From contig NZ_CP039634.1 of the NCBI RefSeq assembly GCF_004923295.1, forward strand, positions 825,001 through 889,000: DNA of 64,000 nt. Reading direction: 5' to 3'. Positions within the stretch are counted from its first letter, which is position 1; every line of letters starts with the position of its first letter. This document shows positions 7,435 through 17,173 of this stretch, one piece after another. The notes beneath the pieces were generated by a model. The model worked only from the letters and a program-made list of their open reading frames with translations. It was not told the DNA's origin and did not search any database. The position numbers and the translations under genes were made by a program. This DNA is from Azospirillum sp. TSH100 (GTDB taxonomy: Bacteria > Pseudomonadota > Alphaproteobacteria > Azospirillales > Azospirillaceae).

Positions 7435-9114
7435 ATGTCGGCCTTCGCAGACATCCTCCAGGCCATGCCGCCGATCGCGCGGGTGGTGCTCATGCTCGGT
7501 CTCGTGTCGGCGGCAGGCGTGGCGCTCGGCCACATCAAGATCCGCGGGGTCGGGCTCGGCATCGGCGGCGTGCTGTTCTCCGGCATTGCCGGCGGCCACA
7601 TCGCCAAGGAGGCGGGCATCGCCTTCAATCCGGAGATGATGGACTTCATCCGCGACTTCGGTCTGATCCTGTTCGTCTACACCATCGGCATCCAGGTCGG
7701 CCCCGGCTTCTTCGCGGCACTCCGCCGCACCGGGTTGGCGCTGAACGGGCTGGCGCTGCTGATGGTGGGGTCCAGCATCCTGCTGACCGCGGCGCTGGTG
7801 TCGTCGGGGGCGCTGTCGCTGGGATCCTCGCTGGGGGTGTTCGCCGGTGCCGTGACCAACGCCCCGGCGCTGGCCGCCACCCAGCAGGTGCTGACGGAGG
7901 TCGGGGCGGGCGCCGGGGTGATGGCCCTGCCCGGCCTCGCCTTCGCCGTCACCTATCCGTTCGGCATCGCCGGCAACCTGCTGTCGATGGCTGCCGTGCG
8001 CATCCTGTTCCGCATCGATCCGGAGGCCGAGGCCACCCGCTTCGAGGAGTGCCGACGCGCCGAGGTGTCGACGCTGGAGACCATGGATCTGGCCGTGCGC
8101 AATCCGGCGCTGGAGGGCAAGGCGATCGGCTCGATCGAGCTGCTGTGCGGACAGGGGGTGGTCGCCTCGCGCCTGCTGTGCGATGGCAGGTTGTGCGTCC
8201 CGCATGACGGGACCTGCCTGAAACTGGGCGACGTGCTGCATGTGGTCGGGCCGCGACCGAAGCTGGAACAGGTCCGGGCATTGCTGGGTCAGGAGTTCGA
8301 CCGGCCGCTGACCACCAAGGGCACCGACCTGAAATGGGAGCGCATCGTCGTCACCAATAACGCGGTGCTCGGCAAGTCGATCGCCGCGCTGAACCTGCAG
8401 GACGCCTATGACGTGGTGGTCAGCCGCGTCAACCGGTCTGGCGTGGAGCTGGTGCCGACCCCGGCGCTGAAGCTTCAGTTCGGCGACATCCTGACGGTGA
8501 TCGGCCGGCCGGACAGCCTTGCCGCCGTCGGGCAGATCTTCGGCAACTCCGCCCGCAAGCTGCAGCAGGTGGAGATGATCCCGATGTTCCTCGGCATCGC
8601 GCTGGGGGCGGCGCTGGGTGCCGTCCCGATCTTCCTGCCGGGAATGCCGGCGCCGCTGCGGCTGGGCCTTGCCGGCGGGCCGCTGATCGTGGCGCTGATT
8701 CTGGGCCGCGTCGGCCATGTCGGGCCTCTGGTCTGGTTCATGCCGCCGGCTGCCAACCTGGCGCTGCGCGAGATCGGCATCATCCTGTTCCTGGCCGTGC
8801 TGGGCATCGCGTCGGGCGACCGCTTCGTCGCCACGCTGGCCAGCGGCGCCGGCTGGCCCTGGATGATGTGGGGCGTGCTGGTGACCCTGGTGCCGCTGCT
8901 GCTGACCGGGCTGGTCGCGCGCGGGCTGATGAAGCTGAACTTCCTGACCATCTGCGGCGTCCTGGCCGGCGCCCAGACCAATCCACCGGGTTTGGCCTAT
9001 GCCAACGCGCTGGTCGCGTCGGAGGCGCCGGCGCTGGCCTACGCCACCGTCTACCCGCTGGCGATGTGCCTGCGTATCCTGGGACCGCAAATTCTGGTAC
9101 TATTGTTGTGGTGA
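7435..9114 (+). CDS. AspT/YidE/YbjL-family transporter with two RCK_C domains
   Basis: Inner-membrane protein of the aspartate:alanine exchanger/YidE duplication family, 559 residues from ATG 7435. Two hydrophobic blocks of about five helices each (residues 10-180 and 385-555) flank a cytosolic section with two TrkA-C (RCK_C) domains: about 205-285, with GVVASRLLCDG, and 300-375, with YDVVVSRVNRSG. This order is diagnostic of the family. Substrate is unknown: AspT exchanges aspartate and alanine, while YidE/YbjL are uncharacterised. RCK_C domains usually sense ligands. It stands alone between the sRNA candidate and the amino-acid ABC operon. Confidence 0.85.
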   Translation: MSAFADILQAMPPIARVVLMLGLVSAAGVALGHIKIRGVGLGIGGVLFSGIAGGHIAKEAGIAFNPEMMDFIRDFGLILFVYTIGIQVGPGFFAALRRTGLALNGLALLMVGSSILLTAALVSSGALSLGSSLGVFAGAVTNAPALAATQQVLTEVGAGAGVMALPGLAFAVTYPFGIAGNLLSMAAVRILFRIDPEAEATRFEECRRAEVSTLETMDLAVRNPALEGKAIGSIELLCGQGVVASRLLCDGRLCVPHDGTCLKLGDVLHVVGPRPKLEQVRALLGQEFDRPLTTKGTDLKWERIVVTNNAVLGKSIAALNLQDAYDVVVSRVNRSGVELVPTPALKLQFGDILTVIGRPDSLAAVGQIFGNSARKLQQVEMIPMFLGIALGAALGAVPIFLPGMPAPLRLGLAGGPLIVALILGRVGHVGPLVWFMPPAANLALREIGIILFLAVLGIASGDRFVATLASGAGWPWMMWGVLVTLVPLLLTGLVARGLMKLNFLTICGVLAGAQTNPPGLAYANALVASEAPALAYATVYPLAMCLRILGPQILVLLLW

Positions 9115-9167
9115 CGCACCATTTTCCGACACAAGCGACACAACGTGCGCGCAGTGTGAAATCCGCG

Positions 9168-9196
9168 TTGCGGAACCCCTGCGCCCCGGTCTAGCC
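9168..9196 (+). promoter_or_regulatory. Candidate promoter of the amino-acid ABC operon
   Basis: TTGCGG (9168-9173), a 17-bp spacer and CTAGCC (9191-9196) give a leader of about 50 nt before the ATP-binding gene at 9252. It has the GC-tolerant form often seen in alphaproteobacterial housekeeping promoters. Confidence 0.45.
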
Positions 9197-9251
9197 TGTG
9201 CCGCAATGGTCAGCCAATAACCAGCCCCCACAACCCAGCCGGTTCCCCCGC

Positions 9252-10058
9252 ATGCATCGCCATCCGCCCGTCAGCGAGTCCGCTCCCGCCGCCGTCGTCG
9301 TGGAGGATTTGCACAAGCGGTTCGGCGAGCTGGAGGTTCTGAAGGGCGTATCGGTGACCGCGCGCGAAGGCGACGTCATCACGCTGATCGGCTCGTCCGG
9401 CTCGGGCAAGAGCACGCTGCTCCGCTGCATCAACATGCTGGAGATCCCGGACGACGGCCGCGTGGTGATCGGCGGCGAGGCCATCGCGCTGAAGAAGACG
9501 CGCGGCGGGGCCAGCGTCCCCGCCGACTCCCGGCAGGTGGAACGCATCCGCACCCGGCTCGGCATGGTGTTCCAGAGCTTCAATCTCTGGACCCACATGA
9601 CCATCCTGCAGAACGTGATCGAAGCGCCGGTGCATGTGCTGGGCGTGCCGAAGGCGGAGGCCATCGACCGCGCCCGCATGCTGCTGGACAAGGTCGGCAT
9701 CCTGGCCAAGGCCGACAGCTACCCGGTCCAGCTGTCCGGCGGACAGCAGCAGCGCGCCGCCATCGCGCGCGCGCTCGCCATGCAGCCGAAGGTGATGCTG
9801 TTCGACGAGCCGACCTCGGCCCTGGACCCCGAGCTGGTCGGCGAGGTCCTGCGCGTCATCCGCCAGTTGGCGGACGAAGGCAACACGATGATCCTGGTGA
9901 CGCACGAGATGGGCTTCGCCCGCGAAGTGGCGTCCAAGGTGGTTTTCCTGCACCAGGGGCGGATCGAGGAGGAGGGGTCACCCGACAAGGTGCTGACCAA
10001 CCCCGACTCGGACCGGGTGCGGCAGTTCCTCTCCCGCCATCTGTCCGGCGCGGCGTGA
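9252..10058 (+). CDS. Polar amino-acid ABC transporter, ATP-binding protein (HisP/GlnQ type)
   Basis: ATPase of a PAAT-family importer, 268 residues from ATG 9252. It has Walker A GSSGSGKST (about residues 46-54), Q-loop MVFQSFNLW, signature LSGGQQQRAAIARAL and Walker B VMLFDEPTSALDPE. It also has the family's FNLWTHMT and VTHEMGFARE segments. The WTHM wording is typical of HisP, which fits basic-amino-acid transport. First gene of a four-gene operon (ATPase, binding protein, two permeases), all plus strand. Confidence 0.9.
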   Translation: MHRHPPVSESAPAAVVVEDLHKRFGELEVLKGVSVTAREGDVITLIGSSGSGKSTLLRCINMLEIPDDGRVVIGGEAIALKKTRGGASVPADSRQVERIRTRLGMVFQSFNLWTHMTILQNVIEAPVHVLGVPKAEAIDRARMLLDKVGILAKADSYPVQLSGGQQQRAAIARALAMQPKVMLFDEPTSALDPELVGEVLRVIRQLADEGNTMILVTHEMGFAREVASKVVFLHQGRIEEEGSPDKVLTNPDSDRVRQFLSRHLSGAA

Positions 10059-10153
10059 GGGGACGAGGCAGAGGGCAGGACCGGACCGTCAGAAACAGCC
10101 CGGCCCCGAACAGGGGCCAAAGAACGGGCGAACCGAACAGAGGAGTGTGTTCC

Positions 10154-10999
10154 TTGAAGAAGATCGTTTCGGCCCTGGCGCTCGGCGCCATGATGGCCGT
10201 CGCCGCTGCCGGCGCCGCCGGTGCGAAGGAATGGAAGACGGTCCGCATCGCCAGCGAGGGCGCCTATCCTCCGTGGAACGCCACCGACACCTCGGGCAAG
10301 CTGACCGGCTTCGAAGTCGATCTCGGCAACGACCTGTGCAAGCGCATGAAGGTCACCTGCGAGTTCGTCGCCCAGGATTGGGACGGCATCATTCCGGCCC
10401 TGCAACAGGGCAAGTATGACGCCATCATGTCGGCGATGACCATCACCGACGAGCGCAAGAAGGTCATCGACTTCTCGGTCCCCTACGGCACCGAGCCGTC
10501 GGTCTTCGCCGTGCTGACCGACTCGCCGCTTGCCAAGGCGCTGAACCTCGGCGCCGACCGCGTCGACCTGAACGACCAGGGCAAGGCCAAGCCGACGTTG
10601 GACAAGCTGGCCACGGCGCTGAAGGGCAAGTCGGTCGGCGTCCAGGTGTCGACCATCCAGGCCGACTTCATGGACAAGCATCTGCCAAAGGTGACCATGC
10701 GCACCTACGACAAGATCGACAATGCCGGCATCGATCTGGGCTCGGGCCGCGTCGACGCCATGCTGGGCGACCGTTCGGTCGTCGAGGCGGTGGTGAAGGC
10801 GACGCCGGGCAAGATGGTCATCGTCGGCCCGAACTTCATCGGCGGCGTGATCGGCGAAGGCATGGGTGTGGGCCTGCGCAAGGACAGCGCCGATCTGAAG
10901 GCGATGTTCGACAAGGCCATCGCCGCGGCGCTGAAGGACGGCACCGTCAAGAAGCTGAGCACCCAGCATTTCGGCTACGACATCTCGCCCACCAAGTAA
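10154..10999 (+). CDS. Lysine/arginine/ornithine-type periplasmic binding protein
   Basis: Solute-binding component of the ABC importer, 281 residues. The start is TTG 10154, with AGAGGAG (10139-10145) 8 bases upstream, followed by a clear signal peptide (MKKIVSALALGAMMAVAAAGAAGA). The mature protein opens with VRIASEGAYPPWN and has LTGFEVDLGNDLCKRM, WDGIIPALQQGKYDAI and SAMTITDERKKVIDFSVPY. These are hallmarks of the ArgT/HisJ family (SBP_bac_3). Ligand preference between Lys, Arg, Orn and His cannot be set from sequence alone. Confidence 0.9.
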   Translation: MKKIVSALALGAMMAVAAAGAAGAKEWKTVRIASEGAYPPWNATDTSGKLTGFEVDLGNDLCKRMKVTCEFVAQDWDGIIPALQQGKYDAIMSAMTITDERKKVIDFSVPYGTEPSVFAVLTDSPLAKALNLGADRVDLNDQGKAKPTLDKLATALKGKSVGVQVSTIQADFMDKHLPKVTMRTYDKIDNAGIDLGSGRVDAMLGDRSVVEAVVKATPGKMVIVGPNFIGGVIGEGMGVGLRKDSADLKAMFDKAIAAALKDGTVKKLSTQHFGYDISPTK

Positions 11000-11161
11000 G
11001 ATGACCAAGTAAGGCGGGCCTGCGGGCTCTCCTGTCTGATCGGTACGGCGCCCGGCGGCCTTCATGGCGACCGGGCGCCAGTCGTTCAGTAACCTCCGTT
11101 CGCTGACCCCCGTCCGGCCGGCGCTCCGCGCCGCGCCCGGCGGGCCTTACCGGGCGTGCCA

Positions 11162-11866
11162 ATGCTGGAACTCCTTTCCTTCGGTCCCAACGGCTGGGGC
11201 GGACAGCTGCTGATGGGCACCGCGATGACGGTCGCTGTCGCCGTGTCGGCCTTCGCTTTCGGCATCCTCGTCGGATCGCTCGGCGCCTCGGCCAAGCTCA
11301 GCCACAGCATGGCGCTGAACGTGGTGGCCGACATCTACACCACCGTCGTCCGTGGCATTCCCGAACTGCTGGTGATCTACCTGCTGTTCTTCGGCGGCAG
11401 TGGGGTCGCCACCTCCATCGCCGCAGCCTTCGGCTATGACGGGCGGATCGACCTGAATGCCTTCACCATCGGCGTGCTGGCGGTCGGGCTGATTTCCGGC
11501 GCCTATTCGACGGAGGTGATCCGCGGCGCCGTGCAGTCGGTCCCCTTCGGCCAGATCGAGGCGGCGCGCGCCTGCGGGATGAGCCGCTGGCTGATCCTGC
11601 GCCGGGTGCTGGTGCCGCAGACCCTGCGCTTCGCCCTGCCCGGCCTCGGCAATGTCTGGCAGCTGACGTTGAAGGACACGGCGCTGGTGTCGGTGACGGC
11701 CTTGGCCGAGTTGATGCGCATCACCCATCTGGCGGCAGGCGCCACGCGCCAGCCCTTCCTGTTCTACAGCACCGCCGCAGTGCTGTACCTGATGCTGACC
11801 ACCGTTTCGACGGCGCTGTTCAATCGCGCCGAAATCTCCGCCAATCGCGGCGTCCGGAGGGCCTGA
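11162..11866 (+). CDS. Polar amino-acid ABC permease (HisQ/ArtQ type)
   Basis: Inner-membrane permease, 234 residues from ATG 11162; a GTG two codons earlier at 11156 is also possible and the ribosome site is weak. Five hydrophobic helices and the EAA loop (QIEAARACGMSRWLILRRVLVPQTLR) near residue 140 place it in the HisMQ family. It forms a heterodimer with the next gene's product. The 160-bp gap after the binding-protein gene holds no terminator. Confidence 0.9.
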   Translation: MLELLSFGPNGWGGQLLMGTAMTVAVAVSAFAFGILVGSLGASAKLSHSMALNVVADIYTTVVRGIPELLVIYLLFFGGSGVATSIAAAFGYDGRIDLNAFTIGVLAVGLISGAYSTEVIRGAVQSVPFGQIEAARACGMSRWLILRRVLVPQTLRFALPGLGNVWQLTLKDTALVSVTALAELMRITHLAAGATRQPFLFYSTAAVLYLMLTTVSTALFNRAEISANRGVRRA

Positions 11867-11870
11867 GGCC

Positions 11871-12560
11871 ATGAACTGGCAACTGATGTGGGACAGCCTG
11901 CCCCGCATGCTCGGCGGGCTGTCGCTGACGCTGCAACTGATCGTCGGCTCGCTGGCGCTGGGGGCGCTGGTCGCCTTCGCCGTGGCGCTGCTGCGGCTGT
12001 CGGGCAACAGGGTGGTGGAGACGCTGGCCGCGGCCTATGTCTTCGTCTTCCGCGGCACGCCGCTGCTGGTGCAGATCTTCCTGGTCTATTACGGGCTGGG
12101 CCAATTCGAGTTCATCCGCGACAGCATCCTGTGGCCCTTCCTGCGCGAACCCTACTGGTGCGCCATCCTGGCGCTGACGCTGAACACCGGCGCCTACACC
12201 AGCGAGGTGCTGCGCGGTGCCATCCTGTCGGTTCCCTCGGGACAGGTGGAGGCGGCGCGGGCCTGCGGCATGTCGCGGGCGCTGGCCTTCCGCCGCATCG
12301 TCCTGCCGGTGGCGATCCGCCAGATGCTGCCCGCCTACGGCAACGAGGTGATTTTGATGGTCAAGGCGACCTCGCTCGCCAGCACCATCACGCTGATGGA
12401 GGTCACCGGCATCGCCCGCCGGATGATCGCCCAGACCTTCGCGGTCTTCGAGCTGTTCATCGTCGCCGGCGCGATCTATCTGGTGCTGAACTTCATCGCC
12501 ACCCGCCTGATCAAGTTCGCCGAATGGCGCCTGACCCCCTACCTGCGGGCACGGGCGTAA
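11871..12560 (+). CDS. Polar amino-acid ABC permease (HisM/ArtM type)
   Basis: Second permease of the importer, 229 residues, starting 4 bp after the HisQ-like stop. It has five helices, the early FRGTPLLVQIFLVYYGLGQ segment typical of HisM, and the EAA loop (QVEAARACGMSRALAFRRIVLP) at about residue 130. The tight spacing suggests coupled translation. The operon ends here, followed by a terminator. Confidence 0.92.
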   Translation: MNWQLMWDSLPRMLGGLSLTLQLIVGSLALGALVAFAVALLRLSGNRVVETLAAAYVFVFRGTPLLVQIFLVYYGLGQFEFIRDSILWPFLREPYWCAILALTLNTGAYTSEVLRGAILSVPSGQVEAARACGMSRALAFRRIVLPVAIRQMLPAYGNEVILMVKATSLASTITLMEVTGIARRMIAQTFAVFELFIVAGAIYLVLNFIATRLIKFAEWRLTPYLRARA

Positions 12561-12587
12561 GTAGGGGGCGTAAGTAAGGATACCAAT

Positions 12588-12625
12588 GAAAAGGCTCTCT
12601 CCCGGTTCGGGAGAGGGCCTTTTTC
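12588..12625. terminator. Bidirectional intrinsic terminator
   Basis: A stem built on AGGCTCTCTCCCG and CGGGAGAGGGCCT with a short loop is flanked by AAAA and TTTTT. It ends the ABC operon on the plus strand, and read in the other direction it also ends lppC, whose stop is at 12633. Confidence 0.85.
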
Positions 12626-12632
12626 GTATCCG

Positions 12633-13853
12633 TCACTGCCCCAGCATCTCGAAGGTCGGCGGCGCCGGGTCAACCACGCGGGAGCCGGTGGGGGTGATCT
12701 CCATCACTGCCAGACCACGCTCGACCAGACCGTCGGCGCGCAAGCGGAACAGGCCGTCCAGCCCCTCGAAGCCGTTCGGGTTGGTCATCGCCATGCGGTC
12801 GAAGGGCACCGGGCCGCCGCTGCGGGTCAGCACCGCGGCAATCGAGGTCGCGTCATAGGCCAGCGTGGCGATGCGCGGCGGCTTGCGGCCATAGACCTGC
12901 TCGAACTGCGACTCGAAGCGGGCGCGGGTCTGCGGCGCCGGTGCGGCGTAGAGCGCACCGACCAGCGCCGGCTCCTGCCCGAGCGCACCCTGCGAGGTGT
13001 CGTCCCATAGGCCGGTGCCCAGCAGCTTGACCTGCTGCGGCTGCACGCCATTGGCGGCCAGCGCCTGGGCGATGCCCTGGGCGCGCGGACCGCCTTCAGC
13101 CAGCATCACCGCCTGCGGCTGCGGAGTTTCCTGTGCCACCTGCTTGGCCGGGGTCGACAGGTCGGTGACCGCCGGGTCATAGCGCTCGACCTGGGTGGTC
13201 ATGGCACCCAGCCGGGGCGCGATCTGCTGCATCGCGTTCACCACCGCCTCGCCATAGGGCGAGCGCGGCGCCAGCACGGTGAAACGCGTCGCCCCGCGCG
13301 AGCGGGCATAGCCGGCGACGCGGCTGACCTGATCTGCCGGGACGAAGCCCAGCACATAAGTGCCGTTGCCGGCCTGGGTGGCATCGTTGGTGAAGGCCAG
13401 CACGTCGACGCCGGCATTCTGGGCGATCGGCCGCACCGCAGCGACGTCGGCAGCGAACAGCGGGCCGATGATCAGGCGGGCACCCTCGGCCAGCGCCTGG
13501 CGCGCTGCGTCGGCCGCCCCGCTCGGTGTACCCTTGGTGTCGCGCGGCAGCAGTTGCAGCTGGTCGCCAGCCATGTCGAACAGCGCCATCTGCGCCGCGT
13601 CCAGCATGGCCTGCCCGATGGCGGCGCTCTGGCCGCTGAGCGGCACCAGGACGGCGACTTTGATCGGGCCCTGCGCTTCCGGCAGGGGAGCCACCGGAGC
13701 CGGGACCGGTTGCGGCGCTTGTGCCACCCGCGGCGGCGCGCTTACAGTCGAACAGGCCGACAACAGGCCGGCGACCAGCAAGGCTGCCACGCCGTGACGT
13801 TTCAGACCCTGTGAGAAAGCTGTTGCCAAGCGTGCCACCAATCGTCTCCACAT
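12633..13853 (-). CDS. LppC/LpoA-like lipoprotein, penicillin-binding protein activator
   Basis: Predicted outer-membrane lipoprotein, 406 residues. The start at 13853 puts a lipobox (AGLLSAC, lipidated Cys34) at the usual place. The rest is a periplasmic-binding-protein-like fold: KVAVLVPLSGQSAAIGQAMLDAAQMAL opens it, and the C-terminal half includes LATLAYDATSIAAVL. Enterobacterial LpoA stimulates PBP1a, and the gene lies beside rsmI and yraN there as it does here. It has only the PBP-like half, not LpoA's TPR N-domain, so PBP activation is inferred from context. It is divergent from rsmI with about 40 bp between starts. Confidence 0.82.
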   Translation of the reverse strand: MWRRLVARLATAFSQGLKRHGVAALLVAGLLSACSTVSAPPRVAQAPQPVPAPVAPLPEAQGPIKVAVLVPLSGQSAAIGQAMLDAAQMALFDMAGDQLQLLPRDTKGTPSGAADAARQALAEGARLIIGPLFAADVAAVRPIAQNAGVDVLAFTNDATQAGNGTYVLGFVPADQVSRVAGYARSRGATRFTVLAPRSPYGEAVVNAMQQIAPRLGAMTTQVERYDPAVTDLSTPAKQVAQETPQPQAVMLAEGGPRAQGIAQALAANGVQPQQVKLLGTGLWDDTSQGALGQEPALVGALYAAPAPQTRARFESQFEQVYGRKPPRIATLAYDATSIAAVLTRSGGPVPFDRMAMTNPNGFEGLDGLFRLRADGLVERGLAVMEITPTGSRVVDPAPPTFEMLGQ

Positions 13854-13894
13854 CTGCTGAAACGGCCGCCGATACCGAAGGCGAGACCCAAGGC

Positions 13895-14800
13895 ATGGTC
13901 CCCGCCGAGCCGGCCGAAAGTGGCGCTCAAGGTAGCCCCCTCGCCGCGCCAAGTAAACTCGCGGCCGGCTTGTATGTGGTCGCCACCCCCATCGGGAACG
14001 CCGGGGACATCACCCTGCGGGCGCTCGATACGCTGAAACGGGCCGACGCCATCGCCTGCGAGGACACGCGCGTCACCGCCAAGCTGATGGGCATCCACGG
14101 CATCCACACCCCCTTCGTTTCCTACCACGAACACAACGCCGCAAAGATGCGTCCGATCCTGATCGAGCGCATGAAAAAGGGCGAGGCCATCGCGCTGGTC
14201 ACCGATGCCGGTACGCCGCTGGTCTCCGACCCCGGCTACAAGCTGGTGCGGGACTGCGTGGCGGAAGGGGTGGCGGTGACCACCCTGCCCGGCGCCTCGG
14301 CCCCGCTGGTGGCGCTGGTGCTGTCCGGCCTGCCGACCGACCGCTTCCTGTTCGCCGGCTTCCTGCCGAACAAGAGCAGCGCGCGCCGGGCCACCGCCGG
14401 CGAGCTGAAGGGCGTGCCCGCCACCCTGGTCTTCTTCGAATCGCCGCAGCGCCTGCCGGAGTCGCTGGCCGACCTCGCCGAAATCCTGGGCCCGCGCGAG
14501 GCCGCCGTCGCCCGCGAGCTGACCAAGCTGTACGAGGAGGTGCGGCGCGGCACCCTGCCCGAGCTGGCCGCCCATTACGCCGAGGCCGGACCGCCGCGCG
14601 GCGAGGTCGTGCTGGTGATCGGCCCGCCGGGAGAGGAGGCGACGCCAGGCGAGGCCGATGTCGACGCCCTGCTGCGCGAGGCGCTGACCCGCCTGTCGGT
14701 GCGCGACGCCGCCGCCGACGTCGCCGCCCGCACCGGCCAGCACAAGCGCACCGTCTATGCCCGCGCGTTGGAACTGGCGCGGGAGGGAAAAGCGAAATGA
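13895..14800 (+). CDS. rsmI: 16S rRNA (cytidine1402-2'-O)-methyltransferase
   Basis: SAM-dependent ribose methyltransferase acting on C1402 of 16S rRNA. 301 residues from ATG 13895; the frame is open to 13721 and GTG 13811 is an alternative, but homology starts at LYVVATPIGNAGDITLRAL. Tetrapyrrole-methylase motifs are visible: CEDTRVT, VSYHEHN, TDAGTPLVSDPG and LPGASAPLVALVLSGLP. The C-terminal domain ends in an Arg/Lys-rich helix. Its stop overlaps the yraN start (ATGA), a conserved pairing. Confidence 0.93.
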   Translation: MVPAEPAESGAQGSPLAAPSKLAAGLYVVATPIGNAGDITLRALDTLKRADAIACEDTRVTAKLMGIHGIHTPFVSYHEHNAAKMRPILIERMKKGEAIALVTDAGTPLVSDPGYKLVRDCVAEGVAVTTLPGASAPLVALVLSGLPTDRFLFAGFLPNKSSARRATAGELKGVPATLVFFESPQRLPESLADLAEILGPREAAVARELTKLYEEVRRGTLPELAAHYAEAGPPRGEVVLVIGPPGEEATPGEADVDALLREALTRLSVRDAAADVAARTGQHKRTVYARALELAREGKAK

Positions 14801-15165
14801 CCGACCTGGATGCGCGGCGCCTGCGTGCCGAAAGCCTGGGCCGCCGGGCGGAGGCGCTGTGCCGCCTGTCGCTGCGGCTGCGCGGCTACCGCATCCTGGC
14901 CAGCCGCCTGCGCACGCCAATGGGCGAGATCGACATCGTGGCGAAGCGCGGCAAGACCATCGCCATCGTCGAGGTGAAGGCGCGCGGCGACTGGGACACC
15001 GCCAACGAGGCGCTGAACGCCCGCCAGCGCGGCCGGCTGGCCCGCGCCGCCCATGCCTTCCTCGGCGCCAACCCGCGCTATGCCGGCTATGTCTTGCGCT
15101 TCGACGTGATGCTGGTTACCCCTTGGGCTTGGCCACGCCATCTGGTCGATGCCTGGAGGGCGTGA
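14797..15165 (+). CDS. yraN: YraN/UPF0102 family endonuclease-like protein
   Basis: A 122-residue protein of the restriction-endonuclease-like fold. The core motif is visible as GEIDIVAKRGKTIAIVEVKAR, with the Asp and the E-x-K triad of nuclease active sites (around residues 45-65). The cellular role of the family is unproven; it is often paired with rsmI and DNA-processing genes. It overlaps rsmI by 4 bp. Confidence 0.9.
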   Translation: MTDLDARRLRAESLGRRAEALCRLSLRLRGYRILASRLRTPMGEIDIVAKRGKTIAIVEVKARGDWDTANEALNARQRGRLARAAHAFLGANPRYAGYVLRFDVMLVTPWAWPRHLVDAWRA

Positions 15166-15192
15166 GAGGGCCGTTATGAGGGGGCGACAGTC

Positions 15193-16035
15193 TTGAGCAA
15201 CCGCGCGGAAGCCCGCGAAATCCTGCGCCGCATCGGCGACCAGCCGGACGACGAGATCGATCTGGCCGAAGCCGGCCTGGCGCTGGGCGCGCTGGAGCTG
15301 CCGACCGCTGACCTTGCCCCCTACCGCGCCCATATCCGCGCCATCGTCGGGGATCTGGCCGCCCGTGTCGCGGCACAGGATCCGGAGAGCGACAGCCTGG
15401 AGACCCGCATCGCCCATCTTCATGCGGTGATCGGCGAGCGCCACGGCTATTCCGGCGACCACGACACCTACGACGATCTGCAGAACGCCAACCTGCTGCG
15501 GGTGGTAGACCGCCGGCGCGGCCTGCCGGTGGCGCTCGGCATCCTCTATATGCATGCCGCCCGCTCGCAGGGCTGGCCGATGGTCGGGCTGAACTTCCCC
15601 GGCCATTTCCTGGTCCGCATCGAGAAGGACGGCGCCCGCGCCATCCTCGACCCCTTCAACGATGGACAGACCCGCAGCGTCGTCGACCTGCGCGACCTGC
15701 TGAAGGCCACCGCCGGCAGCGCCGCCGAGCTGGAGCCCGGCCATTACCAGCCGGTGTCGAACCGCGACGTGCTGCTGCGGCTGCAGAACAACATCAAGCT
15801 GCGCCACCTGTCGGCGCACGAGGTGCCGAAGGCGCTGGAGGTGCTGGAGGCGATGCGCCTGTTCGCCCCGCACGAGCCGGCGCTGTGGCGCGAGACCGGC
15901 CTTCTTGAGGCCCATGCCGGCAACCTGAAGGACGCCATCACCGCGCTGGAGACCTTCATGGCGCTGACCGGCGACGACCATCACCGGCACCAGACCGCCT
16001 CCTTGATCCAGCAGTTGAAGAACCGCCTGAACTGA
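15193..16035 (+). CDS. SirB1/transglutaminase-like family protein
   Basis: A 280-residue cytosolic protein starting at TTG 15193. The SirB1_N domain spans roughly residues 35-200, with [29 protein letters not shown] and [12 protein letters not shown], which carries the histidine conserved in the family. The C-terminal 80 residues read as TPR-like helices ([20 protein letters not shown]). Members are annotated as transglutaminase-like but generally lack the catalytic Cys. No biochemical role is established. It sits between yraN and gshB on the same strand. Confidence 0.8.
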   Translation: MSNRAEAREILRRIGDQPDDEIDLAEAGLALGALELPTADLAPYRAHIRAIVGDLAARVAAQDPESDSLETRIAHLHAVIGERHGYSGDHDTYDDLQNANLLRVVDRRRGLPVALGILYMHAARSQGWPMVGLNFPGHFLVRIEKDGARAILDPFNDGQTRSVVDLRDLLKATAGSAAELEPGHYQPVSNRDVLLRLQNNIKLRHLSAHEVPKALEVLEAMRLFAPHEPALWRETGLLEAHAGNLKDAITALETFMALTGDDHHRHQTASLIQQLKNRLN

Positions 16036-16057
16036 CCCCGTTCCAGAGGGACCCGTC

Positions 16058-17005
16058 ATGAGCCTCGCCGTCGCCTTCCAGATGGACCCCATCGAGTCGA
16101 TCAACATCGACACCGATTCCAGCTTCATGATGGCGCTGGAGGCGCAGAAGCGCGGCCATCGCCTGTACCACTACCACCCGCGCGACCTGATCCTGACCGG
16201 CAACCGCCTGACCGCGCGGGTGCGCGAGATGACGGTGGTGCGCCAGCGCGGCGCCCATTACACGCTGGGCGAACCGGTGCCGACCGATCTTACGACCATG
16301 GACGTCATCCTGCTGCGGCAGGACCCGCCCTTCGACATGGCCTACATCACCTCCACCCATCTGCTGGAGCATGTGCAGCCCAAGGTTCTGGTGGTCAACG
16401 ACCCGGCCGAGGTGCGCAACGCGCCGGAAAAGCTGTTCATCACCAAGTTCCCCGACCTGATGCCGCCGACGCTGATCACCAGCGACAAGCAGGCCATCCT
16501 GGAGTTCCGGGCCGAGCACAAGGACATCATCGTCAAGCCGCTGTTCGGCAACGGCGGGGCCGGCGTCTTCCACCTGAAGCCGGACGACGAGAATCTGGGA
16601 TCGCTGCTGGAGCTGTTCACCCAGCTCTACCGCGAGCCGGTGATCGTGCAGAAGTACCTGCCGGAGATCCGCCAGGGCGACAAGCGCATCATCCTGGTCG
16701 ACGGCGAGCCGGTGGGTGCCGTCAGCCGCATGCCGCTGGAAGGCGAGGCCCGCGCCAACTTCCACGCCGGCGGCAGCGCCAGGAAGACCGAACTGACCGC
16801 GCGCGAGCGCGAGATGTGCGCCGCCATCGGCCCGGTGCTGCGCGAGAAGGGGCTGGTCTTCGTCGGCATCGACGTGATCGGCGACTACATGACCGAGATC
16901 AACGTGACCTCCCCCACCGGCATCCAGGAGATCAACCGCCTGAACGGCGTGGCTCTGGAAGCCCTGCTGTGGGACGCCATCGAGCGCCGCCGCGCGGAAA
17001 AATGA
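16058..17005 (+). CDS. gshB: Glutathione synthase
   Basis: ATP-grasp ligase adding glycine to gamma-glutamylcysteine, the last step of glutathione synthesis. The 315-residue length matches the family. Motifs include [21 protein letters not shown] at the N-terminus, [28 protein letters not shown] (nucleotide binding) and [16 protein letters not shown] (Mg/ATP). The window also encodes a glutathione peroxidase, consistent with glutathione-based redox control. The start lies 22 bp after the SirB1-like stop. Confidence 0.95.
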   Translation: MSLAVAFQMDPIESINIDTDSSFMMALEAQKRGHRLYHYHPRDLILTGNRLTARVREMTVVRQRGAHYTLGEPVPTDLTTMDVILLRQDPPFDMAYITSTHLLEHVQPKVLVVNDPAEVRNAPEKLFITKFPDLMPPTLITSDKQAILEFRAEHKDIIVKPLFGNGGAGVFHLKPDDENLGSLLELFTQLYREPVIVQKYLPEIRQGDKRIILVDGEPVGAVSRMPLEGEARANFHAGGSARKTELTAREREMCAAIGPVLREKGLVFVGIDVIGDYMTEINVTSPTGIQEINRLNGVALEALLWDAIERRRAEK

Positions 17006-17133
17006 AAATGCGCCGCCGCGCGGGGAAGTAAGGATACGGCGCGGGAATACGCTGGGCGATTGTGCAATTTTTTCGGGAATGGAACACCCGCATACCCTTG
17101 CAGGGCATAAGGGTTGATATTACCTTGAACCGT

Positions 17134-17163
17134 GGGAGCGGCGGCTCCGACCCCGCCGCTCCC
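17134..17163 (-). terminator. Strong hairpin downstream of the 24-codon peptide gene
   Basis: An 11-bp perfect stem, GGGAGCGGCGG with CCGCCGCTCCC, and an 8-nt loop begin 10 bases past the peptide stop on the minus strand. No T-run follows, so it may be a transcript-end stabiliser or a Rho-associated end rather than a classic terminator. A second inverted repeat, ACCCTT-N9-AAGGGT, is at 17094-17114. Confidence 0.45.
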
Positions 17164-17173
17164 TGGTCCAGCC

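Noticed and set aside
7267..9090. 607-codon open frame opposite the YidE-like transporter
   Set aside because: Gln/His/Arg-rich translation typical of antisense GC3 bias; the plus-strand gene has clear membrane and RCK_C signatures.
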